Shown: positions 6,858 to 13,300, counted from the first letter of the stretch. The stretch is 13,980 nt of DNA from Bacilli bacterium (GCA_023228385.1 JALOBF010000027.1:1-13980); one strand, 5' to 3'. Numbers and translations: made by a program. Notes: generated by a model from the letters alone, not told the origin.

Positions 6858-7613
6858 ATGAAAAAAATATTTAACATATTAATTCTATTTTTGTTTATGA
6901 TAATACTTTCATCATGTTCTTTTATTGGAAATTTTTTTCAGCCTGACAATAATATTTCAGCTAATACTCTTAATTACATTAGTACGATAGTAATTAATTC
7001 TAATTTAAAAATTGAAACTGAAACTTATACATTATTATTTGGGAGAGAAATTGTCGGTCCATATCGCGGAACCGGTAGTGCCGTTATTATTAAAAAAGAT
7101 AATAAAAAATATTATATACTTACCAACTATCATGTTATCCATTTATCTGATGAACATTATCATCGATACATGGTTGAAGATATTTATAATAATACTGCAC
7201 AAGCCACCTTAGTTTTTAAAGATAAAGATTATGATATAGCCATTCTTGAATTTCAATCCGATCAATCATTGGATGTTTTAGAATTAGCAGAAGTTAATCC
7301 GAAGATTGGTGAATTAGTATTCTCTATTGGTAATCCATTGGGTAAAAACAACATTATTACAGCTGGTTCGGTTTTAAATTATAGTAAAATCGAAAATGAA
7401 AATTTTGAAACTGATTATAAGGTTATTGTTCATGATGCTCTTATTTATAGCGGCAGTAGTGGCAGTATGCTGATAAATACCAATTATAAGATTGTCGGTC
7501 TTAATACATGGGGATTAGGTGAAAAAGTAATGAATGATTATGTTAGAGGCGGAGCAACCCCAGTTGAAAAGATTCGAGAATGTATAGAAAAAAACAATTT
7601 TAAAATAGAATAA
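6858..7613 (+). CDS. Trypsin-like serine protease lipoprotein
   Basis: This 251-residue protein is predicted to be exported and lipid-anchored: Lys-Lys, a hydrophobic stretch (4-17) and the lipobox LSSC with Cys20 as the acylated residue. The mature part is a chymotrypsin-fold protease related to the HtrA/DegP core. The triad is visible as His92 (TNYHV), Asp126 (YDIAIL) and Ser201 (SGSSGS), with FSIGNPLG (155-162) typical of HtrA proteases. No PDZ domain follows, so this is a short stand-alone form, and the active-site motif is GSSGS rather than the usual GNSGG. The only ribosome binding site is a weak GGTG (6847-6850) inside the end of the acetyltransferase gene, consistent with translational coupling. 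The target is unknown; envelope protein quality control is a guess. Confidence 0.88.
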   Translation: MKKIFNILILFLFMIILSSCSFIGNFFQPDNNISANTLNYISTIVINSNLKIETETYTLLFGREIVGPYRGTGSAVIIKKDNKKYYILTNYHVIHLSDEHYHRYMVEDIYNNTAQATLVFKDKDYDIAILEFQSDQSLDVLELAEVNPKIGELVFSIGNPLGKNNIITAGSVLNYSKIENENFETDYKVIVHDALIYSGSSGSMLINTNYKIVGLNTWGLGEKVMNDYVRGGATPVEKIRECIEKNNFKIE

Positions 7614-7642
7614 AAAAAGTGATATCGCAAGATATCATTTTT
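7614..7642. terminator. Bidirectional terminator with GCAA loop, intron target A
   Basis: TGATATC (7620-7626) pairs with GATATCA (7631-7637) around GCAA. The stem is extended by a G-T pair and an A run (7612-7618) against a T run (7638-7642). Runs on both sides suit convergent genes. Intron remnant A starts two bases after the T run. Confidence 0.85.
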
Positions 7643-7956
7643 AGGCACGACAGGCAGTTATATTAACTTAAGATTTTCAGGGTTTTAATTATTTAAGGAA
7701 AAAAGCAACGACTCTGCGCGATCTCATATTATCTATTTTAATAAGGTTTATATTGATAAGAGTGATTCGAAGTAATAATAAACATATAAAGGAGTCAGAG
7801 CATTTTATAGTACCGAAGTAATTATAAGGCCAAATTTGTAATGAAGGGAAGGAAATACAGTTTTGTAGTTTTTATCCCAAACTAATTGTTATGTTAATGA
7901 TTATATTACTTTTCGCAAAACGAAGCAAATGAAAGTTAGAAGGATAAGGCGTTAAG

Positions 7957-8094
7957 ATGATTGAACTATTGAATTTGAAGACAAATGTAGTCATACCATC
8001 GAGCAATATATTGAGAGACAAACTATTGAAATCAAAAAAGCAGAAGGAAATAGCAGCGGGCACAAAAATCACAAATACTATGAGGTTTAAATAA
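7957..8094 (+). CDS. Possible short ORF inside intron A
   Basis: An ATG-initiated frame of 45 codons (starting MIELLNLKTNVVIP, Lys-rich later) lies where an intron-encoded protein would sit, upstream of domain V. It shows no reverse-transcriptase motif and I do not recognise it. It may be a leftover end of the lost maturase frame, or chance. Confidence 0.2.
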   Translation: MIELLNLKTNVVIPSSNILRDKLLKSKKQKEIAAGTKITNTMRFK

Positions 8095-8114
8095 AATTAT
8101 AATCTATAATTGGT

Positions 8115-8179
8115 AAACCGTATGCCTTGAAGTCACGTTCGGTTTGATATGGGGGAAGCTAAGTATTTCCCTACTCTAT
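8115..8179 (+). ncRNA. Group II intron domains V and VI (degenerate)
   Basis: Domain V: AAACCG (8115-8120) pairs with CGGTTT (8140-8145), with TATGCC and CACGTT in the expected places. It is 31 rather than 34 nt, and the catalytic triad reads AAC instead of AGC. Domain VI: GGGAA (8153-8157) pairs with TTCCC (8167-8171), followed by TACTCTAT with A8173 as candidate branch point. The 3' end CTAT fits the AY rule and resembles CCTACTCGAC of the Oceanobacillus group IIC intron. Confidence 0.72.
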
Positions 8180-9177
8180 ACAATAATATTAGATTTATAT
8201 TTAACATTATATTTTTGATAGTATTCATTTTCTTTGGGAATCCAAATTTTTTTAAATGTTTCCTCTTCTATTCTTCGTTTCTGAAGTTCTGTATTAATAG
8301 TAAAATAAATAATACTATGGTATTGGGTTATTAAGGCCGGATTGGCACTGTATACTCCTACAATAAGCACAATAGGTTTTACTTTTTCAATAATGATATT
8401 ATGATATTCATTGGTATGACAATCATATTTGCGATATTCTAATGATTTTCCAATTTTTATATGGGCAAAAATTTCTTGGCTTATTCGCTGGCTGTTAATG
8501 CCAATATTGGATTCTTTTTCAATATCGAAGAAGTCATTGCAATGGATTACGGTTACGGGTAATTCGTTTGCCGCTTTCATAGAAAGTATAGTTTTACCGC
8601 TTCCGTATTTTCCTTCAATTGCAATAAGTGATATTTTATCGGTAGGTAAAGTTCGTAAATAATTAGTGAATTGTGCAAATTTAAATTCATCATTAATATA
8701 TTTTTGATTGACAACCCGATATGACGGACAGTATGATTCTCGGTATATTTTACTATGGTGTACCGGAGGATAATTTAAATTTCGAAATGTGAAAAACTTC
8801 TCATTAATTTCGGTTTGATTAAACCCGTTTTCAATAAGAAAATCATATAATGTATTTAAATCCCTAATAAAAGCATTTTTACATTTTATCGGTCTTGCGG
8901 AATCAATAAAAAATCGATTAAGTAAGTTTAAATCAAAGTGATTAATAAGATAAGGTTGAAGGTTTATTCGGACATAATTTTGGCCGATATACTCATACAA
9001 ATCCTGATAGTAATGTGTGTTGATGTTTTTGCTTTCTTGAATTAATAATTGATAACTTTTTTCTTCATTAATAATAAAATGTTCCGAACCGAAGTTTTTT
9101 TGGTATAGAAGTTTAAAGAAATCTTCAATCTTACTATTCGGATATTTTTGATAATAATAGTTTAATTCTTTAATCAT
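8176..9177 (-). CDS. Uridine-kinase-like P-loop protein with extra N-terminal domain
   Basis: A 333-residue cytosolic protein. The C-terminal half (about 180-320) is a P-loop phosphotransferase of the uridine-kinase/phosphoribulokinase type: Walker A GKYGSGKT (189-196), HCNDFFD (212-218), VGVYSANP (273-280) at the place of the usual EGSYS motif, and the lid segment QKRRIEEE leading to WIPKENEYY (312-320). The first 170 residues are a separate domain with PPVHHSKIYRESY (137-149), seen in similar Firmicute proteins of unknown role. The nucleoside substrate is not known. I place the start at ATG 9177; a further-upstream TTG (9195) or ATG (9183) is possible, and no Shine-Dalgarno is seen. The stop TAG (8178-8176) lies within the 3' end of intron A. 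Confidence 0.78.
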   Translation of the reverse strand: MIKELNYYYQKYPNSKIEDFFKLLYQKNFGSEHFIINEEKSYQLLIQESKNINTHYYQDLYEYIGQNYVRINLQPYLINHFDLNLLNRFFIDSARPIKCKNAFIRDLNTLYDFLIENGFNQTEINEKFFTFRNLNYPPVHHSKIYRESYCPSYRVVNQKYINDEFKFAQFTNYLRTLPTDKISLIAIEGKYGSGKTILSMKAANELPVTVIHCNDFFDIEKESNIGINSQRISQEIFAHIKIGKSLEYRKYDCHTNEYHNIIIEKVKPIVLIVGVYSANPALITQYHSIIYFTINTELQKRRIEEETFKKIWIPKENEYYQKYNVKYKSNIIV

Positions 9178-9183
9178 GACCAT

Positions 9184-9212
9184 ATGATACCACAAAAAAA
9201 CACTTTTATCTA
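9184..9212 (-). promoter_or_regulatory. Extended -10 promoter for the kinase-like gene, possibly leaderless
   Basis: On the minus strand, TAGATA (9212-9207), a 17-base spacer and TATCAT (9189-9184) with TG at 9192-9191. The expected start site, seven bases downstream, coincides with the A of ATG 9177. Confidence 0.45.
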
Positions 9213-9256
9213 GTTGTAACTATTGATTTTATGGAATAATATTGGAGGGTTATCAA

Positions 9257-9285
9257 TTGTAATTGTGATTAAATTTTAGTATAAT
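9257..9285 (+). promoter_or_regulatory. Sigma-A promoter for miaB
   Basis: TTGTAA (9257-9262), a 17-base spacer and TATAAT (9280-9285). AAAGGTG (9290-9296) is the ribosome binding site. The promoter is divergent from the kinase-like gene. Confidence 0.75.
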
Positions 9286-9302
9286 AAATAAAGGTGAAAT
9301 CA

Positions 9303-10742
9303 ATGATAGGTAAAAAACATAAAAATTATCTTTTTCCTTCGTTGCAAGATGCGCGAAAAAGATTAAAAAAAGAAACTGAACAAATTAGATACACATTACC
9401 TGTACATTTAGTTGGTATCGGTAATAACAAAAAATATTTAATCAAAACATACGGCTGTCAGGGTAATTTGGCTGATTCCGAAAAGATGGCTGGTCTTCTT
9501 GAAACATTGGGTTATCGTGGGGTAATTGATGAGAAAGAAGCCGATATTATAATCCTTAATACTTGTGCTATTAGAGAAAACGCTGAAAATCGTATTTTTG
9601 GCGAACTTGGTCGTATTAAAACATTAAAAAAATATAACCCTAATCTTTTGATTGCTTTATGTGGTTGTATGCCTCAGGAAGAAAATGTGGTATTTAAAGT
9701 ATTAGAAAAGTATCCGCAAGTTGATATTGTTTTCGGCACCCATAATCTTTATCTTTTAGGTGAGTATATATATGAAGCATACTTGTCGAAAGAAAAAGTC
9801 GTACAAGTATATTCAAAAGAAGGAGATATTGTCGAAGGGGTACCGATGAAACGAGCATTTTCGCAAAAAGCATGGGTTAATATTATGTACGGTTGTAATG
9901 AATTTTGCAGTTATTGTATTGTTCCTTATACCCGCGGTAAGGAAAGATCTCGCAATTATCACGACATTATTCAAGAAGTTCTAGATCTTACACGTAGCGG
10001 TTATAAGGAAGTTACTTTATTGGGTCAAAACGTTAATGCTTACGGGAAAGATTTTATTGATATAAATTATACTTTTGCTGATTTGCTTTTTGATTTGAAC
10101 AAGACGGAAATTCCCCGAATCCGTTTTACTACCTCGCATCCCCGCGATTTGGATAACCGAACAATAGAAGTAATGGCTTTACAGGGTAATATTATGCCTC
10201 ATTTACATCTTCCGGTTCAATCGGGCAGTAATAATATTTTAAAAAAAATGAACAGAAAATATACTAGGGAAAAATATCTTGAATTAATAAATAAATTAAG
10301 ACATTACATTCCGGATATATCAATAACGACAGATATTATTGTTGGTTTTCCCGGAGAATCTGATGAAGACTTTACAGCGACACTTGATTTGGTAGATCAG
10401 GTAGATTTTGAAGGAGCCTATACATTTATATTTTCTCCTCGTTCCGGAACACCGGCAAGCAAGTATGAAGATAATATTGACTATACAACAAAAAAGCAAA
10501 GATTATATGCATTAAACAAACTTGTTAATGAAGGGTATCTTAACGGAAATAAAAGATTTGAAGGAAAGACAGTTAAAGTATTAGTTGATGGTTTTAGCAA
10601 TAAAAATAATAATATGCTGTCCGGTTATACTGAACATAATAAACTAGTAAATTTCGCCGGTAATGAAACCATAATTGGCCAGATTATTGATGTGAAAATA
10701 GAGAAAGCTTATACTTGGCATTTGCGCGGTATAATTGAATAA
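9303..10742 (+). CDS. miaB: tRNA-2-methylthio-N6-dimethylallyladenosine synthase MiaB
   Basis: MiaB is a radical-SAM enzyme that adds a methylthio group to i6A37 in tRNAs reading UNN codons. The three N-terminal cysteines for the auxiliary [4Fe-4S] cluster are Cys52 (YGCQGN), Cys88 (LNTCAIRENAE) and Cys122 (CGCMPQE). The radical-SAM cluster is C198-x3-C202-x2-C205 in YGCNEFCSYCIVPYTRG. A C-terminal TRAM domain occupies about 418-479. The N-terminal extension of some 40 residues is normal for Firmicute MiaB (B. subtilis YmcB). An in-frame GTG at 9294 is part of AAAGGTG, so I start at ATG 9303 (479 residues). There is no terminator after it. In Bacillus ymcA separates miaB from cotE; here cotE follows directly. 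Confidence 0.96.
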   Translation: MIGKKHKNYLFPSLQDARKRLKKETEQIRYTLPVHLVGIGNNKKYLIKTYGCQGNLADSEKMAGLLETLGYRGVIDEKEADIIILNTCAIRENAENRIFGELGRIKTLKKYNPNLLIALCGCMPQEENVVFKVLEKYPQVDIVFGTHNLYLLGEYIYEAYLSKEKVVQVYSKEGDIVEGVPMKRAFSQKAWVNIMYGCNEFCSYCIVPYTRGKERSRNYHDIIQEVLDLTRSGYKEVTLLGQNVNAYGKDFIDINYTFADLLFDLNKTEIPRIRFTTSHPRDLDNRTIEVMALQGNIMPHLHLPVQSGSNNILKKMNRKYTREKYLELINKLRHYIPDISITTDIIVGFPGESDEDFTATLDLVDQVDFEGAYTFIFSPRSGTPASKYEDNIDYTTKKQRLYALNKLVNEGYLNGNKRFEGKTVKVLVDGFSNKNNNMLSGYTEHNKLVNFAGNETIIGQIIDVKIEKAYTWHLRGIIE

Positions 10743-10757
10743 CATCCCTCATATATT
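10729..10757 (+). promoter_or_regulatory. Candidate sigma-E promoter for cotE
   Basis: GTATAAT (10729-10735), a 14-base spacer and CATATATT (10750-10757), equivalent to ATA-N16-CATAnAnT, the mother-cell sigma-E pattern. The -35 lies in the end of miaB. B. subtilis cotE also has a sigma-E promoter. The predicted start site is near 10764. Confidence 0.5.
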
Positions 10758-10821
10758 AAATTAGATTAATGCCTAGTAGCAATATACCTATGCATTGAAT
10801 ATATTGTTATTGAGGAGGGAT
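10744..10821 (+). promoter_or_regulatory. Anti-Shine-Dalgarno pairing over the cotE ribosome binding site
   Basis: ATCCCTC (10744-10750) is exactly complementary to GAGGGAT (10815-10821), which covers the cotE ribosome binding site. An inner dyad CAATATA (10780-10786)/TATATTG (10800-10806) could shorten the loop. The first strand lies upstream of the predicted sigma-E start, so only miaB read-through RNA would contain it. Confidence 0.4.
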
Positions 10822-10825
10822 ATGT

Positions 10826-11341
10826 ATGAATGAGATTCGTGAAATAGTAACAAAAGCAATAGTCGGAAAAGGTAAAAAAATTATTCGTATTAATGACGTT
10901 GTAACACCTAGAAACGAAGCATTCAGCATTTTAGGGTGCTGGATTATCAATCACGAATTCGAAGCGACTTTAATAGATAATAAAGTAGAAATTGCCGGTA
11001 ATTTTGAAACGAATATCTGGTATTCTTATGATGATAATACAAAAACCGATATTGCGAAAAAAATAGTCGGTTACAGTGAAGTTATTAAGACTAGACAGAT
11101 TGTGAAAGAAGTAAGTAGCGACTCTCGAGACGTTATTGTCAGAATTCTCCAGCAGCCAACTTGTACAAACGCTAAGATTCATAACTCAGGATTAGAATTG
11201 GAGATTATTTTTGAAGTTGTTGCTGAGGTAATCGGAGAAACAAAAATGATGGTTACAGTCTTTACTTCTGTTGATTCTGCTGATGCAATAGAAGATGATT
11301 TTGAAAACGAAATCGACGAAAATTTTATGAGTGTTAACTAA
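10826..11341 (+). CDS. cotE: Outer spore coat morphogenetic protein CotE
   Basis: CotE forms a ring around the forespore in the mother cell and recruits the outer coat proteins. The 171 residues align well with B. subtilis CotE (181 residues): the N-terminus NEIREIVTKAIVGKGKK, then SILGCWIINHEFEA (34-47), IWYSYDDNTKTDI (64-76), VRILQQPTC (105-113), AEVIGETKMMV (133-143) and an acidic tail (about 150-165). The tail is shorter and less acidic than in Bacillus. AGGAGGG (10813-10819) precedes ATG 10826. The miaB-cotE order is as in Bacillus, which supports orthology. A sigma-E-like promoter and an anti-Shine-Dalgarno sequence lie upstream, and a terminator begins at the last base of the stop codon. 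Confidence 0.93.
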   Translation: MNEIREIVTKAIVGKGKKIIRINDVVTPRNEAFSILGCWIINHEFEATLIDNKVEIAGNFETNIWYSYDDNTKTDIAKKIVGYSEVIKTRQIVKEVSSDSRDVIVRILQQPTCTNAKIHNSGLELEIIFEVVAEVIGETKMMVTVFTSVDSADAIEDDFENEIDENFMSVN

Positions 11342-11366
11342 AATCGTATTAGATGATACGATTTTT
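11341..11366 (+). terminator. cotE terminator
   Basis: AAATCGTAT (11341-11349) pairs with ATACGATTT (11356-11364), followed by Ts to 11366. Confidence 0.82.
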
Positions 11367-11369
11367 GTT

Positions 11370-11396
11370 ATAAGAAGAGATTTATTTTCATAAATA
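11370..11396 (+). promoter_or_regulatory. Possible sigma-E promoter for the SafA-like gene
   Basis: ATA (11370-11372), 16 bases, then CATAAATA (11389-11396). The spacing is the same as at cotE, but the final T of CATAnAnT is missing. No good sigma-A promoter is seen in this gap. Confidence 0.3.
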
Positions 11397-11415
11397 TTTA
11401 ATGTAGGTGATTAAA

Positions 11416-11955
11416 ATGAAATTTCATATTGTCAGAAACAATGAAACTTTAGAAGACATTTTATTTCTTTATAACTTAACTAAAGATGAATTAATGGAAC
11501 AGAATCAACATATTAGAGTATGGAATAAGATTATACCTGGAACTAAACTTAAAATCCCCCCGATAACGGATGCGGTTGAACAAGATATTAGTGATATGGA
11601 GCCATTTGTTGAAGATTATTATCCAAAATTAAATTATAAAGAATATGATATAACAATGGAAGATGATATACCGCTTGAAACCCAAGCCGTTTCTGAAATT
11701 CCGGATAAACAACCGGAACTTAATATTGAAGAAAATATAAAACCAACCGTAGAGAATATAACAAGCAAATCAAAAGATTCAGATAAACCGGGATATCCAC
11801 CGGAATTATTAAAAAAGGCCAAGAGCGAACAAAAAATACAGAATCAAGTTTATGTAGTTCGATATCAGAGTCCTTATGGATATTATGGTTTTTCTCATAT
11901 TGTACCTTATCAGGTTGTTTATTATCCGATTTATCAGTCTAAAAAGTCCTCTTAA
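11416..11955 (+). CDS. SafA-like LysM spore coat protein
   Basis: A 179-residue protein whose N-terminus (MKFHIVRNNETLEDILFLYN, to about residue 45, ending PGTKLKIPP) is a LysM domain close to that of SafA, the inner-coat organiser that binds the cortex/coat interface in B. subtilis. A long acidic, Pro-rich, probably disordered linker follows (about 48-140). The end is Tyr-rich: nine Tyr in about 30 residues (YQSPYGYYGF and YQVVYYPIYQ), as in many coat proteins that become cross-linked. It is less than half the length of B. subtilis SafA (387). A GTG at 11407 is part of the ribosome binding site TAGGTG, so I start at ATG 11416. The position directly after cotE supports a coat role. SafA homology is inferred from domain and context; SpoVID-type proteins carry LysM at the other end. 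Confidence 0.72.
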   Translation: MKFHIVRNNETLEDILFLYNLTKDELMEQNQHIRVWNKIIPGTKLKIPPITDAVEQDISDMEPFVEDYYPKLNYKEYDITMEDDIPLETQAVSEIPDKQPELNIEENIKPTVENITSKSKDSDKPGYPPELLKKAKSEQKIQNQVYVVRYQSPYGYYGFSHIVPYQVVYYPIYQSKKSS

Positions 11956-11968
11956 ATGAGGACTTTTT
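11941..11968. terminator. Bidirectional terminator overlapping the stop codon, intron target B
   Basis: A perfect 11-bp stem, AAAAAGTCCTC (11941-11951) with GAGGACTTTTT (11958-11968), holds the SafA-like stop TAA (11953-11955) in its loop. A and T runs on the two sides suit convergent transcription. Intron remnant B begins at 11971. Confidence 0.88.
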
Positions 11969-11970
11969 AG

Positions 11971-12143
11971 GTGTGACAGGTAATCCGAAAAGCAAAGGAT
12001 CCACAAGGTGAGAATTCTTCCCTGTTGCCGTTGGCAGGGTGCAAAAAGTCTAAACTAAGGCATTATCGAGAGATAAATTGCTATGTTAATGATTGCGTTC
12101 CATTTTATTCTGTAAAGCTAAGTAATTAGTTGCCCTATTTTAT
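11971..12143 (+). mobile_element. Miniature group II intron remnant B
   Basis: GTGTGACAGG at 11971 is a good group II 5' end, followed by domain-I-like sequence: AAGGTGAG, then a hairpin with CCCTG and CAGGG near 12021-12039. After about 100 bases the copy jumps to TATGTTAATGATT (12082-12094), identical to 7890-7902 in remnant A. It ends in CCCTATTTTAT (12133-12143), similar to the 3' end CCCTACTCTAT of A. Most of domains I-V is deleted, so it cannot splice. It sits directly after a terminator in the same relation as A. The 3' border is less certain than the 5' border. Confidence 0.6.
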
Positions 12144-13300
12144 TTAAAATGTTTTAAAAATATTTTTCCAAGAATAGGCCTTTTGCTCTTTGTGATCGCG
12201 TTTTGAGGGCAGACCTCCATACAACACCAACAACGAATGCACTGAGTTTTATTAATAACCGGAAGTCCTTCAGCATTTACCGATAATACTTTCGGTGGGC
12301 AAATATTTATACATTCACCGCACTGAAGGCAAAAGTCATTAACAACGACCGGATGCTCCAGTAAAATATTTCTTAGTCGTTTAATCTTTAACAATTTTAA
12401 GGTAAATGAACTTAATGGATTTTGTGGTGCTTTAAATTGAATATTTTTAAAATCAGATAATTGATTGCCAAGAATAACAATATTATTTAAATTGCCTTCA
12501 CCATAACTTCTTTCATTTGCGATTTTATTAAGAAAAAATAGATTGTGATTTAAGCCGACGATTTCAACGGCAATTCTATCTAGACTGACGGCATCTTCAG
12601 ACGCGATTATGATGCCTGCTTTTTTAGTTAATCCGGCTCGAGAAGGTCCATCGCCTTCGATCCCGACGATACCGTCACATATATTCAATATTTTTTTATT
12701 GGAGAAAGCAACCAAAATGGCACCATACAAATCGTTTAAGGTTTCCGCAAATTGAAGTGAATTTTTTGCTTTAACATGCCATCCCGCTTTATCTAAACCA
12801 TATATAAAACCAAAAAGATTTTTCTGTGCTATGGACATATATGTTAAGGAATGAGTTTTAAGCTTTGGAACGTTTATTAAAACATCGGTATCAACCATTT
12901 CTTTAGACACTTGAAAACATTGAAAATATTTTGCTTTTTTGTTAGTAATTTCACAACTTGGTTTGCCATTGAAAATTTTTATGTTTTCTTCAAGAATCAT
13001 TTTATATAAGCCGCATTTTTTTAGAGTATAAATCAGATCTTTAGTTGCTGGGTTATCGCCAATGGTTATATTATTGGTATATTCCTTCACAAGTTTTATA
13101 ATGGCTTGGATGAAAATTGGATGGGATGTGATTCCCAGTTCTGGCGAAAAAGGACCAACGCAGTTTAATTTAATAAAAACCTTATTATTTTTTTTAATGA
13201 AATGACCAAAACCGCCAAGGTGATCGATTGACTTTTTAATTTTATTTTTTACGGTTATAAAATCATAACTATCGCATTTAGTAAGAACTACTTTTGACAT
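12140..13300 (-). CDS. DUF362 protein with C-terminal two-cluster ferredoxin domain
   Basis: A 386-residue protein. The first 310 residues are a DUF362 domain (NVPKLKTHSLTYMSIAQKNLFG around 143-164, DGIVGIEGDGP at 209-219). The end is a 2[4Fe-4S] ferredoxin module with Cys324, 327, 330 and 334 (CLQCGECINICP) and Cys354, 357, 360 and 364 (CIRCWCCMEVCP). DUF362 Fe-S proteins are common in anaerobes and are presumed electron carriers or redox enzymes; the exact role is unknown. Their presence suggests an anaerobic or facultative lifestyle. I start at ATG 13300, where AAAGGG sits eight bases upstream and MSKVVLTKCD opens the domain; an earlier ATG at 13360 is unlikely. The stop TAA overlaps the 3' end of intron remnant B, which may have changed the last codon. 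Confidence 0.88.
   Translation of the reverse strand: MSKVVLTKCDSYDFITVKNKIKKSIDHLGGFGHFIKKNNKVFIKLNCVGPFSPELGITSHPIFIQAIIKLVKEYTNNITIGDNPATKDLIYTLKKCGLYKMILEENIKIFNGKPSCEITNKKAKYFQCFQVSKEMVDTDVLINVPKLKTHSLTYMSIAQKNLFGFIYGLDKAGWHVKAKNSLQFAETLNDLYGAILVAFSNKKILNICDGIVGIEGDGPSRAGLTKKAGIIIASEDAVSLDRIAVEIVGLNHNLFFLNKIANERSYGEGNLNNIVILGNQLSDFKNIQFKAPQNPLSSFTLKLLKIKRLRNILLEHPVVVNDFCLQCGECINICPPKVLSVNAEGLPVINKTQCIRCWCCMEVCPQNAITKSKRPILGKIFLKHFK

Larger units (their letters stand above)
7645..8179 (+). mobile_element. Decayed group II intron A, deleted and ORF-poor
   Basis: This fills the 560-base gene-free stretch. The 5' end GCACGACAGG is a mutated form of the group II start GTGYG; compare GTGTGACAGG in remnant B. 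An internal segment with GTCAGAGC and ATAGTACC (about 7792-7818) matches sequence typically seen before domain IV. Domain V- and VI-like hairpins close the element at 8115-8179. At about 535 bp it is far too short to hold a reverse transcriptase/maturase, and none is readable, so it is a deletion derivative. It lies directly downstream of an intrinsic terminator, the known habitat of group IIC introns. The class cannot be fixed by eye. The right border is the stop codon of the convergent kinase-like gene. Confidence 0.72.

Noticed and set aside
8149..8334. Plus-strand open frame running out of intron A
   Set aside because: It starts inside domain VI and lies antisense to the kinase-like gene, with low-complexity hydrophobic content.
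9294..9302. GTG start for miaB
   Set aside because: The GTG is part of the AAAGGTG ribosome binding site of ATG 9303; the same sequence serves ymdB.
11407..11415. GTG start for the SafA-like gene
   Set aside because: The GTG belongs to the ribosome binding site TAGGTG of ATG 11416.
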